Source: an uncultured Eubacterium sp.
GTDB lineage: Bacteria; Bacillota; Clostridia; Oscillospirales; Acutalibacteraceae
Length of the DNA stretch: 64,000 nt
Assembly (NCBI GenBank): GCA_910584985.1
Contig: CAJUDJ010000008.1
Location: forward strand, 1 to 64,000
Direction: 5' to 3'
Below, one piece after another: positions 1-7,392 of this stretch. Made by a program: the position numbers and the translations under genes. The stretch's first letter is position 1, and each line of letters opens with the position of its first letter. Below the pieces are notes generated by a model that ran no database searches, was not told the origin of the DNA, and was given only the letters and a program-made list of their open reading frames with translations.

Positions 1-2
1 GT

Positions 3-599
3 TCAACTGCGCTCGGCACACTTGCGGCAGTGGGTATTTTCAATGCCAGAAACAGGCTTTATAAAGGCACTGTTATGACTGTTACAAATATTCCCATGAT
101 GAATCCGGAAATTGTTACGGGAATTTCAATGATGCTTCTTTTTGCATTTGCAGGCACAGTGGTAAACAAATCCAATGTACTCGGCTTCGGAACGCTGCTG
201 ATTGCACATATCACTTTTTCCCTGCCTTATGTAATCTTGAATGTGCTGCCGAAGCTCAGGCAATTTGATATTCATATTTATGAAGCAGCTGTTGATCTTG
301 GATGCAAGCCGTTCAGAGCATTTTTCAAGGTGGTTATGCCCAATATTATAAGCGGTATTTTAACCGGATTTGTTATGAGCTTTACGCTTTCACTTGATGA
401 TTTCATCATATCTTATTTCACAAACGGACCAACTTTTCAGACGCTTCCGATTTATATTTTCTCATTAACAAAAAAGCGTGTGAAGCCGGATATGTATGCA
501 CTTTCAACGCTTGTGTTTTTGGTAATCCTTATTCTTCTTATTGTAATGAATATTGTTCAGAACAAATCGGATAAAAAGGGTAAGCGTGAAGAAAAATGA
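3..599 (+). CDS. potC: Spermidine/putrescine ABC transporter permease PotC (5' end outside window)
   Basis: Inner-membrane permease of a polyamine importer. The frame is open from the first base of the window (in phase from position 3), so the N-terminal part of the gene is missing; the GTG at 30 is an internal codon. Visible features are several hydrophobic membrane segments and the ABC-permease cytoplasmic (EAA) loop, here EAAVDLGCKPFRAF, which contacts the ATPase. The gene ends with ATGA overlapping the potD start, so the two are translationally coupled. potA and potB are expected just upstream, outside the window. Family identity is clear; the choice of spermidine versus putrescine cannot be read from this. 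Confidence 0.9.
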   Translation, partial: STALGTLAAVGIFNARNRLYKGTVMTVTNIPMMNPEIVTGISMMLLFAFAGTVVNKSNVLGFGTLLIAHITFSLPYVILNVLPKLRQFDIHIYEAAVDLGCKPFRAFFKVVMPNIISGILTGFVMSFTLSLDDFIISYFTNGPTFQTLPIYIFSLTKKRVKPDMYALSTLVFLVILILLIVMNIVQNKSDKKGKREEK

Positions 600-1855
600 A
601 AAAATATTTATTGTTTTTTACCGCTTTAATGTTTTTGATGCTTCCGGTAAATTCCGCAGCCTTTGCTGATGAGGAAATTTTTTCAGAGGAGCAGCTTTCG
701 TATTACAGAAATCTGGGTCTGCAGGGGCAGACGGTGAATGTATATAACTGGGGTGAATATATTTCTGACGGCGCCGAGGATTCCATGAATGTAATTGGAG
801 AATTTGAACGTCTCACCGGTGCAAAGGTGAATTACACAAATTATGAATCAAACGAGAATATGTATTCCAAGCTCTCGGGCGGAGGTGTTTCCTATGATGT
901 TATCGTTCCGAGCGACTATATGATCGGCCGCCTTATTGATGAGGATATGCTTGCAGAAATAAACTGGGAGAATGTTCCGAATATTGAATATATTGAAGAT
1001 CAGTTCAAGAATCTTTATTTCGACCCGCAGCAGAAATATTCACTTTGCTTCAATGTGGGCACAACTGCACTGATTTATAATAAACAGCTTGTTTCCGAAA
1101 CGCCTGAAAGCTGGAAGGTGCTTTGGGATGAACAGTATAAGGATAAAATTCTTATGTTTAACAATTCAAGGGATGCCTTTGCAATTGCACAGGCACTTTT
1201 GGGGCAGAGCTTCAACACAACAAGCGAGGCAGACTGGAATCAGGCGGCAGAGCTTCTTGCCCGGCAAAAGGATGCAGTAAGCCCTGTTTATGTTATGGAT
1301 GAAATATTCAATCTGATGGAAAGCGGCGAATATGCCTTTGCAACTTATTATGCAGGCGATTATGCACTTATGAATGAAAATAACGAAGATCTTGCATACT
1401 GTTTCCCCGAAGAGGGTGTTAATATATTTTATGATGCCTTCTGTATTCCGAAATGCGTTCAGAACAAGAGGGGAGCAGAAGCGTTTATTAACTTTATGCA
1501 TGAGCCGCAGGTGGCACTTGCCAATGCAGAATATATTTATTATGCATCACCGAATGTGCATGTAATATATAATGAAGAGTATTCGCTTTATGAAAATGAA
1601 GCCGTTTATCCCGAAAATATGCCGAGCGGGCAGTATTTTGAAAATTTGCCCCAGAATATTCTTGAACTTCAGGCAGATTTGTGGACAGGTGTTAAAAGCG
1701 GAAATCTTTCGGCGCAAAGCGAAGCACAGAACCGAAAAATATATATTGAATCGGGAATACTTGCAGGCATTGTTGTTTGTGTAGCTGCAGTAAAGCTGGT
1801 TTCAAATTATCAAAAAAGAAAACGGGAAGATTTAAGTGATTTGTATGAAAACTGA
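596..1855 (+). CDS. potD: Polyamine ABC transporter substrate-binding protein PotD with C-terminal membrane anchor
   Basis: Extracellular receptor that delivers spermidine/putrescine to the PotABC permease. Residues 1-24 are a Sec signal peptide ending in NSAAFA; there is no lipobox cysteine. The mature part opens with the typical VNVYNWGEYIS strand and continues as a periplasmic-binding-protein type 2 fold. Unlike most Gram-positive PotD proteins, which are lipoproteins, residues about 382-402 (IESGILAGIVVCVAAVKLV) form a membrane segment followed by a basic tail QKRKRE. It is therefore probably tethered by its C-terminus. The start overlaps the potC stop (ATGA). Confidence 0.92.
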   Translation: MKKYLLFFTALMFLMLPVNSAAFADEEIFSEEQLSYYRNLGLQGQTVNVYNWGEYISDGAEDSMNVIGEFERLTGAKVNYTNYESNENMYSKLSGGGVSYDVIVPSDYMIGRLIDEDMLAEINWENVPNIEYIEDQFKNLYFDPQQKYSLCFNVGTTALIYNKQLVSETPESWKVLWDEQYKDKILMFNNSRDAFAIAQALLGQSFNTTSEADWNQAAELLARQKDAVSPVYVMDEIFNLMESGEYAFATYYAGDYALMNENNEDLAYCFPEEGVNIFYDAFCIPKCVQNKRGAEAFINFMHEPQVALANAEYIYYASPNVHVIYNEEYSLYENEAVYPENMPSGQYFENLPQNILELQADLWTGVKSGNLSAQSEAQNRKIYIESGILAGIVVCVAAVKLVSNYQKRKREDLSDLYEN

Positions 1856-2507
1856 AATCAAATGTGTCATTTTTGATCTGGATGGCACGCTTGTAAATAC
1901 GATTACCGATCTTGGGCTTGCCTGTGATTATCTTCTGGAAAAGAAAGGCATAAAGCCCGTATGGAGTGAGAATGACTATAAGCAATTTGTGGGCAACGGC
2001 GCTAAGCTGCTGGTTGAAAGGGCTTTTGACGGCACTCTGAACAGTAAAGAGCTTGAAGAACAGTATGCACTGTTTAAAATAAAATATAATGAGATTAAGA
2101 TGGATCATGCACATATTTATAAGGGTATGTATGAAACGGTTGAAAAAATCAAAAATCTCGGAATCAAAACTGCAGTCTGCACCAATAAACCGCACACAGC
2201 GGCAAAAGGAATGGTTGAAACCCTTTTCGGAAAAGACTTCTTTGATGTTATTGTCGGTGCAGCAGATGATATGCCAAAAAAGCCCGATCCTGCAATGGCA
2301 AATAAGATACTTGAGAAAATCTCTGTTTTGCCTGCGGAATGTGTCTGGATAGGCGACAGTTCAGTGGATATGGAATCGGCTGTTCATCTTGGATGTAAAA
2401 GTATAGCTGTAACATGGGGCTTCCGTTCTCGTGAAAGCCTTCAAAAATATCATCCGGCACTTGTTGCAGACAGCCCTGAAGATATTTTAAAGTTTTTTTC
2501 AAATTAG
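1836..2507 (+). CDS. HAD-family hydrolase, phosphoglycolate phosphatase-like
   Basis: Soluble phosphatase of the haloacid dehalogenase superfamily, Gph/PGP-like, probably acting on a small phosphomonoester. Motif I is FDLDGTL with both aspartates, motif II the threonine in VCTNKP, motif III the lysine in KKPDP, and motif IV GDSSVD. A helical cap lies between motifs I and II. The GTG at 1836 lies 5 nt after GGGAAGA; an ATG at 1845 is an alternative start three codons later. Either start overlaps the end of potD, so the gene is coupled to the polyamine operon, though a functional link is not evident. The tRNA promoter begins 2 nt after its stop. Confidence 0.85.
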   Translation: MICMKTEIKCVIFDLDGTLVNTITDLGLACDYLLEKKGIKPVWSENDYKQFVGNGAKLLVERAFDGTLNSKELEEQYALFKIKYNEIKMDHAHIYKGMYETVEKIKNLGIKTAVCTNKPHTAAKGMVETLFGKDFFDVIVGAADDMPKKPDPAMANKILEKISVLPAECVWIGDSSVDMESAVHLGCKSIAVTWGFRSRESLQKYHPALVADSPEDILKFFSN

Positions 2508-2509
2508 TA

Positions 2510-2538
2510 TTGACATTTTCGTATTCTTTTGCTATAAT
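2510..2538 (+). promoter_or_regulatory. Consensus sigma-A promoter of tRNA-Leu(GAG)
   Basis: TTGACA at 2510-2515 and TATAAT at 2533-2538 are separated by exactly 17 nt, a perfect vegetative promoter. The -10 box is about 13 nt before the mature tRNA 5' end. It abuts the stop codon of the HAD gene. Confidence 0.85.
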
Positions 2539-2551
2539 CTCATCGTTGCTT

Positions 2552-2636
2552 GCGAGAGTGGCGGAATCGGCAGACGCGCACGTTTGAGGGGCGTGTGGGG
2601 CGACTCATACGGGTTCAAGTCCCGTCTCTCGCACCA
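2552..2636 (+). tRNA. tRNA-Leu (anticodon GAG)
   Basis: The acceptor stem GCGAGAG (2552-2558) pairs with CTCTCGC (2626-2632). A discriminator A and an encoded CCA (2634-2636) follow. The anticodon stem CACGT/GCGTG encloses TTGAGGG, giving anticodon GAG at 2586-2588. The long variable arm and the TpsiC sequence GGTTCAAGTCC mark a class II leucine tRNA. Confidence 0.95.
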
Positions 2637-2639
2637 AAG

Positions 2640-2674
2640 AACAGCTATTTCCATTCGGATTTAGCTGTTTTTTT
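2640..2674 (+). terminator. Intrinsic terminator after tRNA-Leu
   Basis: Stem AACAGCTA (2640-2647) / TAGCTGTT (2662-2669) is followed by an uninterrupted T run, starting 4 nt after the CCA end. Confidence 0.8.
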
Positions 2675-2781
2675 ATTTCCATAGAAATTTCAAAAACAGG
2701 ATAATAAATTTGATATTTACTTTTAAAGCAAAGTATTATAAAATATATATTTAATAAAAAGCTTTCAGAGGTAATTTGAAA

Positions 2782-3930
2782 ATGTATTTTCGCACACAGG
2801 CTGCAATTGATTTGGATGCAGTTGAATATAATTTTAATCAGGTTAGAAAAAAGCTGCCCGATGATGTAAAGATATTAACCGTAATTAAAGCAGATGCTTA
2901 TGGACACGGAGCAGTCAAAATAGCTGAATTTCTGAAGGAAAAATGTGATTTTTTCGGTGTTGCCTGCATTGAGGAGGCTGTTGAACTCATTCAATCCGGC
3001 ATTACAAATCCGATAATCATACTTGGTTATGTTGCCCCGGAATTATATGAAACCATTGTGAAATACAATATCCGGATTCCGATTTTCAGTTATGAGGATG
3101 CCGTTTTGCTGTCTGCGCAAGCAAAGAAGCAGTGCAAAACAGTGCCGTATCATTTTTGTGTTGATACGGGAATGAGCAGAATCGGTTTTCAGGCGAATGC
3201 TGAAAGTGCTGAAATGTGCCGCAAAATATCCAAACTGCCGTTTATAGAAGCAGAGGGGCTTTTTTCTCATTTTGCCACAGCCGATGAAGCTGATTTAGCT
3301 AAATCCCTTAAACAAACAGAATTATTTGAATGTTTCATAGAAATGCTTGAGGAAAAAAACATAAAAATACCTGTAAAGCATATTAACAATTCGGCAGGCA
3401 TTATGAATTTTAATAAAACATTTGATTTGTGCAGAATGGGCATAATCACATATGGAATGTATCCTTCCGAGGAAGTGGACAAAAATTTGCTGAATATTAA
3501 ACCTGCTCTCAGATGGATTACCCATATTTCACATATTAAAACACTGGAAAAGGGCAGAGAAGTTTCTTATGGCGGCACTTATACAGTAAAGGAGCCGAGA
3601 AAGATAGCGACACTTCCTGTAGGTTATGCTGACGGATATCCGAGATGTCTGTCCAATAAAGGTCGTGTTATTGTGAATGGAAAGTATGCGCCGATTGTGG
3701 GCAGAATCTGTATGGATCAGTTTATGGTGGATATTACGGATATTGATGGAGTAAGCCCGGATACGCCTGTAATCCTTATTGGCAGACAGGGGGATGCCGC
3801 GCTTACAATGGAAGAGGTGGCAAATGCGGCACATTCCTTCAATTATGAGCTTGCCTGCCGCATTTCAAGAAGAGTTCCCAGAACATATTATAAAAACGGA
3901 AAGCTTGTTTCCGTGCATGATTATTATTAA
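2782..3930 (+). CDS. alr: Alanine racemase
   Basis: PLP enzyme that interconverts L- and D-alanine to supply D-Ala for peptidoglycan. The PLP lysine lies in VIKADAYGHGA near the N-terminus. The C-terminal beta domain carries the catalytic tyrosine region in EVSYGGTY and the family signature RICMDQFMVDIT. Length 382 aa is normal for the family. The ATG at 2782 lies 9 nt after AGAGGT and is preferred over the in-frame TTG at 2776. A moderate promoter (TTGATA 2710, TATTAT 2734, spacing 18) precedes it. The following FliB-like gene starts 12 nt after the stop, so the two are probably co-transcribed. Confidence 0.95.
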   Translation: MYFRTQAAIDLDAVEYNFNQVRKKLPDDVKILTVIKADAYGHGAVKIAEFLKEKCDFFGVACIEEAVELIQSGITNPIIILGYVAPELYETIVKYNIRIPIFSYEDAVLLSAQAKKQCKTVPYHFCVDTGMSRIGFQANAESAEMCRKISKLPFIEAEGLFSHFATADEADLAKSLKQTELFECFIEMLEEKNIKIPVKHINNSAGIMNFNKTFDLCRMGIITYGMYPSEEVDKNLLNIKPALRWITHISHIKTLEKGREVSYGGTYTVKEPRKIATLPVGYADGYPRCLSNKGRVIVNGKYAPIVGRICMDQFMVDITDIDGVSPDTPVILIGRQGDAALTMEEVANAAHSFNYELACRISRRVPRTYYKNGKLVSVHDYY

Positions 3931-3942
3931 AGAAGAAGGATT

Positions 3943-4902
3943 ATGAAATTCGTTACACCGTCATTTTATAAGGATTTTAAATGCATTGCGGGGGAATGCC
4001 CCGATTCCTGCTGTCAGGGCTGGGAGGTTGATGCAGATGAAAGTTCACTTGAATATTATAAAACCCTGTCAGGTAGCCTCAGAAAGCGTATAGACAGTGT
4101 TCTGGATAAGGATGAATTCGGAAACACCGTTTTTCGCCTTGCAGATCAAAAGCGATGCCCTTTTCTGAACAAAGAAAATCTCTGTGATATGCATATTGCC
4201 ATAGGAGGGGAGCATACCCCATATACCTGCCGTACTTTTCCGAGATTTATAAACGATTTCGGCGGAACAAGGGAAATGGGAATATCCTTTTCCTGCCCGG
4301 TGGCAAGTGATATCATGTGGAATTTAATAGATCCGTTTGATTTTGTTTCGGATCTCAATGATTTGCCGCCTAGTCTTAATGAAATTGATGCAGAGCTGTA
4401 TTTCAAATTACTGAGGGCACGCAGCAAAGCATATGATATTGTTCAAAATAAAGAAATGCCTGTCAGTCAACGGCTACTTGCTCTTCTTCACTTTGCAGCA
4501 GCGCTTCAGCAGGAAATTAATCCTTATGATGAGGGCTTTGGGCAAACTCCGTTTTTCGATGTTTTTCTTAATCCGGAAGTGATTAATCACGAATGGGTTG
4601 AAAAGGTGAAAAATCATCGTGCAAAACCGCTCTTTCCGAATGACAAGGTTTGTGAAAATACGGCAATGTATTTTCTTTTCAGATATTTTTTAACCGCTGT
4701 TGAGGACCGGGATGTTCTTTCCAAGGTAAAAATGGCAGTTATCGGTGTTCTTATACCTGCATATTTCGGCAATGATTCATGGACAGTTCATTTATGGAGC
4801 AAGGAAACGGAACATAGTGATATAAATATGAACAGATATAAAAAGGAGCTCAGGTGCAATGCAAATCTTTCTGTAAAAGCACTTGCAGAACATCTTTTCT
4901 GA
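3943..4902 (+). CDS. FliB/YkgJ-like cysteine-cluster protein (flagellin lysine-N-methylase family)
   Basis: A 319-aa protein whose N-terminal third holds conserved cysteine motifs: CIAGECPDSCCQGWEV, then CPFLNKENLCDMH, then YTCRTFPR. These are typical of the YkgJ/FliB family, in which the cysteines probably bind a metal or Fe-S cluster. Family members are annotated as flagellin lysine methylases, but homologues occur widely in non-motile Clostridia. No flagellar gene is visible in the window, so the substrate is open. Good ribosome site (AGAAGAAGGA) before the ATG; it lies 12 nt after alr. The function name is family knowledge, not shown here. Confidence 0.75.
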   Translation: MKFVTPSFYKDFKCIAGECPDSCCQGWEVDADESSLEYYKTLSGSLRKRIDSVLDKDEFGNTVFRLADQKRCPFLNKENLCDMHIAIGGEHTPYTCRTFPRFINDFGGTREMGISFSCPVASDIMWNLIDPFDFVSDLNDLPPSLNEIDAELYFKLLRARSKAYDIVQNKEMPVSQRLLALLHFAAALQQEINPYDEGFGQTPFFDVFLNPEVINHEWVEKVKNHRAKPLFPNDKVCENTAMYFLFRYFLTAVEDRDVLSKVKMAVIGVLIPAYFGNDSWTVHLWSKETEHSDINMNRYKKELRCNANLSVKALAEHLF

Positions 4903-4917
4903 AAAATAAATATAAAT

Positions 4918-4963
4918 AAAGCACAGCTGATTTCTTTTGTGTTATCGGCTGTGCTTTATTTTT
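4918..4963. terminator. Bidirectional terminator between the FliB-like gene and the XRE regulator
   Basis: A 14-bp stem (4918-4931 / 4944-4957, one G-T pair) is flanked by A-rich sequence on the left and T-rich sequence on the right, so it can end transcription from both convergent genes. Its right arm overlaps the last codons of the XRE gene on the minus strand. Confidence 0.8.
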
Positions 4964-5153
4964 TATAAATCATAATGTTTTCAACTTTGCAGTTCAGTAT
5001 GCGGCATAAATCATCAATTGTCTGTGTTGAAATTCCTTTGTTTTTTCTTAATCTGTCAATTGTGGAACTGCTGATATTATATTTGTTTATTAAAGTATAT
5101 GTGCTTTCGCTGCTTTTCTTTAATGTATCCCAAAACGGTTCATATGTTATCAT
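4956..5153 (-). CDS. Small XRE-family helix-turn-helix regulator
   Basis: A 65-aa protein consisting only of a Cro/C1-type HTH: a short first helix, then YTLINKYNISSSTIDRLRKNK as the turn and recognition helix region, and TIDDLCRILNCKVENIM as the typical last helices. Such mini-XRE proteins are DNA-binding repressors or activators without an effector domain. The ribosome site GGTGAT precedes the ATG. The gene is divergent from the GT8 gene at 5284. The space between them holds a double inverted repeat (5183-5216) that recurs at two other promoters of the glycopolymer island, so this protein is the best candidate for its binding factor and for autoregulation. That link is inference. Confidence 0.85.
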   Translation of the reverse strand: MITYEPFWDTLKKSSESTYTLINKYNISSSTIDRLRKNKGISTQTIDDLCRILNCKVENIMIYKK

Positions 5154-5177
5154 TTATATCACCAATTTTAATGATAG

Positions 5178-5221
5178 ATTATAGTCAAAGAAAAGACAAT
5201 TATCGTAATAACGACTATACT
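5178..5221. promoter_or_regulatory. Double operator and divergent promoters, XRE gene / GT8 gene
   Basis: Two copies of an inverted repeat lie 18 bp apart: AGTC-N8-GACA at 5183-5198 and TATC-N8-GACT at 5201-5216. On the plus strand the right arm runs into TATACT (5216-5221), with AAGACA 17 nt upstream as a weak -35. On the minus strand the left arm runs into TATAAT (positions 5183-5178), the likely -10 of the XRE gene. The operator would cover both promoters. The same layout recurs at 11293-11326. Confidence 0.7.
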
Positions 5222-5283
5222 ACACATAGTGCAGCTGTGATAAAATAAATTGATATAATGTATTCAGGAGAGCAATAATTGAT

Positions 5284-7380
5284 ATGATTAAGCATGAAAT
5301 AAATATATGTTTTGTTTCCGATGACGGCTATGCGGTTCCGACAGCCGCTGCCATTGCTTCAATATGCTGCAATGCAAGCAGCGAAATCAGATATAATATT
5401 TTTGTTGTAATGCCTCCTGAATGTAATGAAAATACAAAGGCGGCATTTTATCAGTCCGCCGGCGGCCACGGCAACATATCCGTAAGGATTATTGAATGCA
5501 GTGTAGAAGAACTGAAAAAACTGCATGTATCTGATGATCAAAGATATCTTTCGGCCACCGAAACGGCTCTTCTTAAATTCAGGCTTCCGTCTCTTTTTAA
5601 AGATTTAAATACGATTCTTTTTCTTGATGGAGATGTAATTGTTAGGGATGATTTATCCTCTTTTCTTTCCTTTGATATTTCCGGTTATTATGCAGCTGCG
5701 GTAAGGGATTTGCCGCAGGTTCTTTATGACGAGCAGAAAATCGGAAAAGATATTGCAGGTGCGGATTATTTCAATTCGGGTGTTATGCTTTTAAATCTGA
5801 AAAAAATGCGCAGTGATCATATTGAGCACAGATTGATTGAAACAAAAAGAAATTACTCGGATTATTCTTTAATGGATCAGAATGTGTTTAATATTGTTTT
5901 TAAGAATGCTGTATTACAGCTTCCTATAGAGTATAATGCCTGTTATATCAATCTTATTGAATCCAAAAGCAAATATAATATTTCACAGATAAATGAAATG
6001 TATGGCAGAGATTACCGTGATATTGTTCATCTTGCTCCCGATATAAAGATTGTTCATTTTTCCTCAAAGCTTAAGCCATGGCTTTTTTATGATGTTCCTT
6101 TTGCGGATGAATGGCTTTATTATTACAGAAAAACAGCTTTTTCAGATGTTGTAATTCAGCGTATTTCGCATACACGCCGTGATATTGATATGAACACGGT
6201 TAAGCACACGGTAAGTTCTCTGTCATCAGACAGCAGCAGTCCTTTTAAAGCAGTAATTCCGATTGTGTTTGCGGGAAGTAATGAATATCTTTATTATGCG
6301 GGTGCAGCCATTCAATCCATATATGAAAACTCTGATTCTGATTATCTTTACGATATTTATATTTTTGTTGATGAAACTGCCAATGAAGCAATCAGAAGCA
6401 AGCTTCTTTCTCTTAGATATAAAAATATAAAAATGAATATTTTTGATGTAAGGAACTGCTTTAAAGGAATAGATTTATATTGTGTTGCGCATTATTCAAA
6501 GCAGATGTATTACAGATGGCTGATTCCCGAAGTTCTTTCAAAGTATGATAAAGTTATTTATCTTGACTGCGATCTTATTGTAAATACGGATATTGCAAAG
6601 CTTTATAATATTGACTTGCAGGATAATTATGTTGCGGCAGCAAATAATTTTTTAAGAAAAAATCTTCTGAATCATGTAAAAAACAGGCTTTGCATTGATG
6701 CAGGAGAATATTATAATTCAGGTGTTCTTCTGATAAACAGCAGGGAATGGATTAATAAAAATCTTAAAAATAAGTGTATCGGCTGCCTTAAATATTTTAA
6801 AAAACTGCCTTGTCCGGATCAGGATGTTCTGAATGTTATATGCAGCGGAAAAATAGTAAAGCTGGACGACCGATGGAATTTTCAGTGGCATCATCAGTTT
6901 CCCGATGCAAGAACAGATGCATTTATTCTTGATTATGAAGAAAGATATAATCTTATTTTAACATCAGACCCTTATATTATTCATTACACATCTTTTATTA
7001 AGCCATGGCAGCATCCCGAAAGAGCTTATGCAGACTATTTCTGGAAAAGCTGCAGAAACAGTGTTTTTTATGAAGCTGTTTTGTTTACGAATATAAAACT
7101 TGCCGCTATGGGTTTAATTAAGCAGGGAGAAACTGAGGAAGCAGCCGCCATACGAAAAAGAATTATTAAAATTCAGAAATCAAAAGCATACAAATTATCA
7201 AGAATAATCGGATTTATTCCAAGAAAGCTTCACGGCCGTGATTATCTGCCGATACCCGAAAAGGGTGCAGACGCTGCTGCTCTTGAAAAGAAACTGAAAT
7301 CCATAACCAATTCACGCACTTATATGCTTTCTGCTGCATTTATCAGAGTTCTCAAAAAAATTATGTCTTTATTAAAATAG
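5284..7380 (+). CDS. Tandem glycosyltransferase family 8 protein (two GT8 domains)
   Basis: A 698-aa cytoplasmic-type glycosyltransferase with two GT8 domains in series and no membrane segment. Domain 1 (about residues 6-290) has the metal-binding DGD (115-117) in LFLDGDVIV, then DYFNSGVMLLNL, LMDQNVFN and the C-terminal HFSSKLKPW. Domain 2 (about 322-620) repeats this with DCD (428-430), YYNSGVLLIN, CPDQDVLN and HYTSFIKPW. Each likely transfers a hexose from a UDP-sugar; donor and acceptor cannot be read. The neighbouring TagF-like gene, 12 nt downstream, points to decoration of a wall glycopolymer. A close paralogue lies at 11364. Weak point: AGGAGA is 12 nt before the ATG. Confidence 0.88.
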   Translation: MIKHEINICFVSDDGYAVPTAAAIASICCNASSEIRYNIFVVMPPECNENTKAAFYQSAGGHGNISVRIIECSVEELKKLHVSDDQRYLSATETALLKFRLPSLFKDLNTILFLDGDVIVRDDLSSFLSFDISGYYAAAVRDLPQVLYDEQKIGKDIAGADYFNSGVMLLNLKKMRSDHIEHRLIETKRNYSDYSLMDQNVFNIVFKNAVLQLPIEYNACYINLIESKSKYNISQINEMYGRDYRDIVHLAPDIKIVHFSSKLKPWLFYDVPFADEWLYYYRKTAFSDVVIQRISHTRRDIDMNTVKHTVSSLSSDSSSPFKAVIPIVFAGSNEYLYYAGAAIQSIYENSDSDYLYDIYIFVDETANEAIRSKLLSLRYKNIKMNIFDVRNCFKGIDLYCVAHYSKQMYYRWLIPEVLSKYDKVIYLDCDLIVNTDIAKLYNIDLQDNYVAAANNFLRKNLLNHVKNRLCIDAGEYYNSGVLLINSREWINKNLKNKCIGCLKYFKKLPCPDQDVLNVICSGKIVKLDDRWNFQWHHQFPDARTDAFILDYEERYNLILTSDPYIIHYTSFIKPWQHPERAYADYFWKSCRNSVFYEAVLFTNIKLAAMGLIKQGETEEAAAIRKRIIKIQKSKAYKLSRIIGFIPRKLHGRDYLPIPEKGADAAALEKKLKSITNSRTYMLSAAFIRVLKKIMSLLK

Positions 7381-7392
7381 CGGAGAAAAAAT

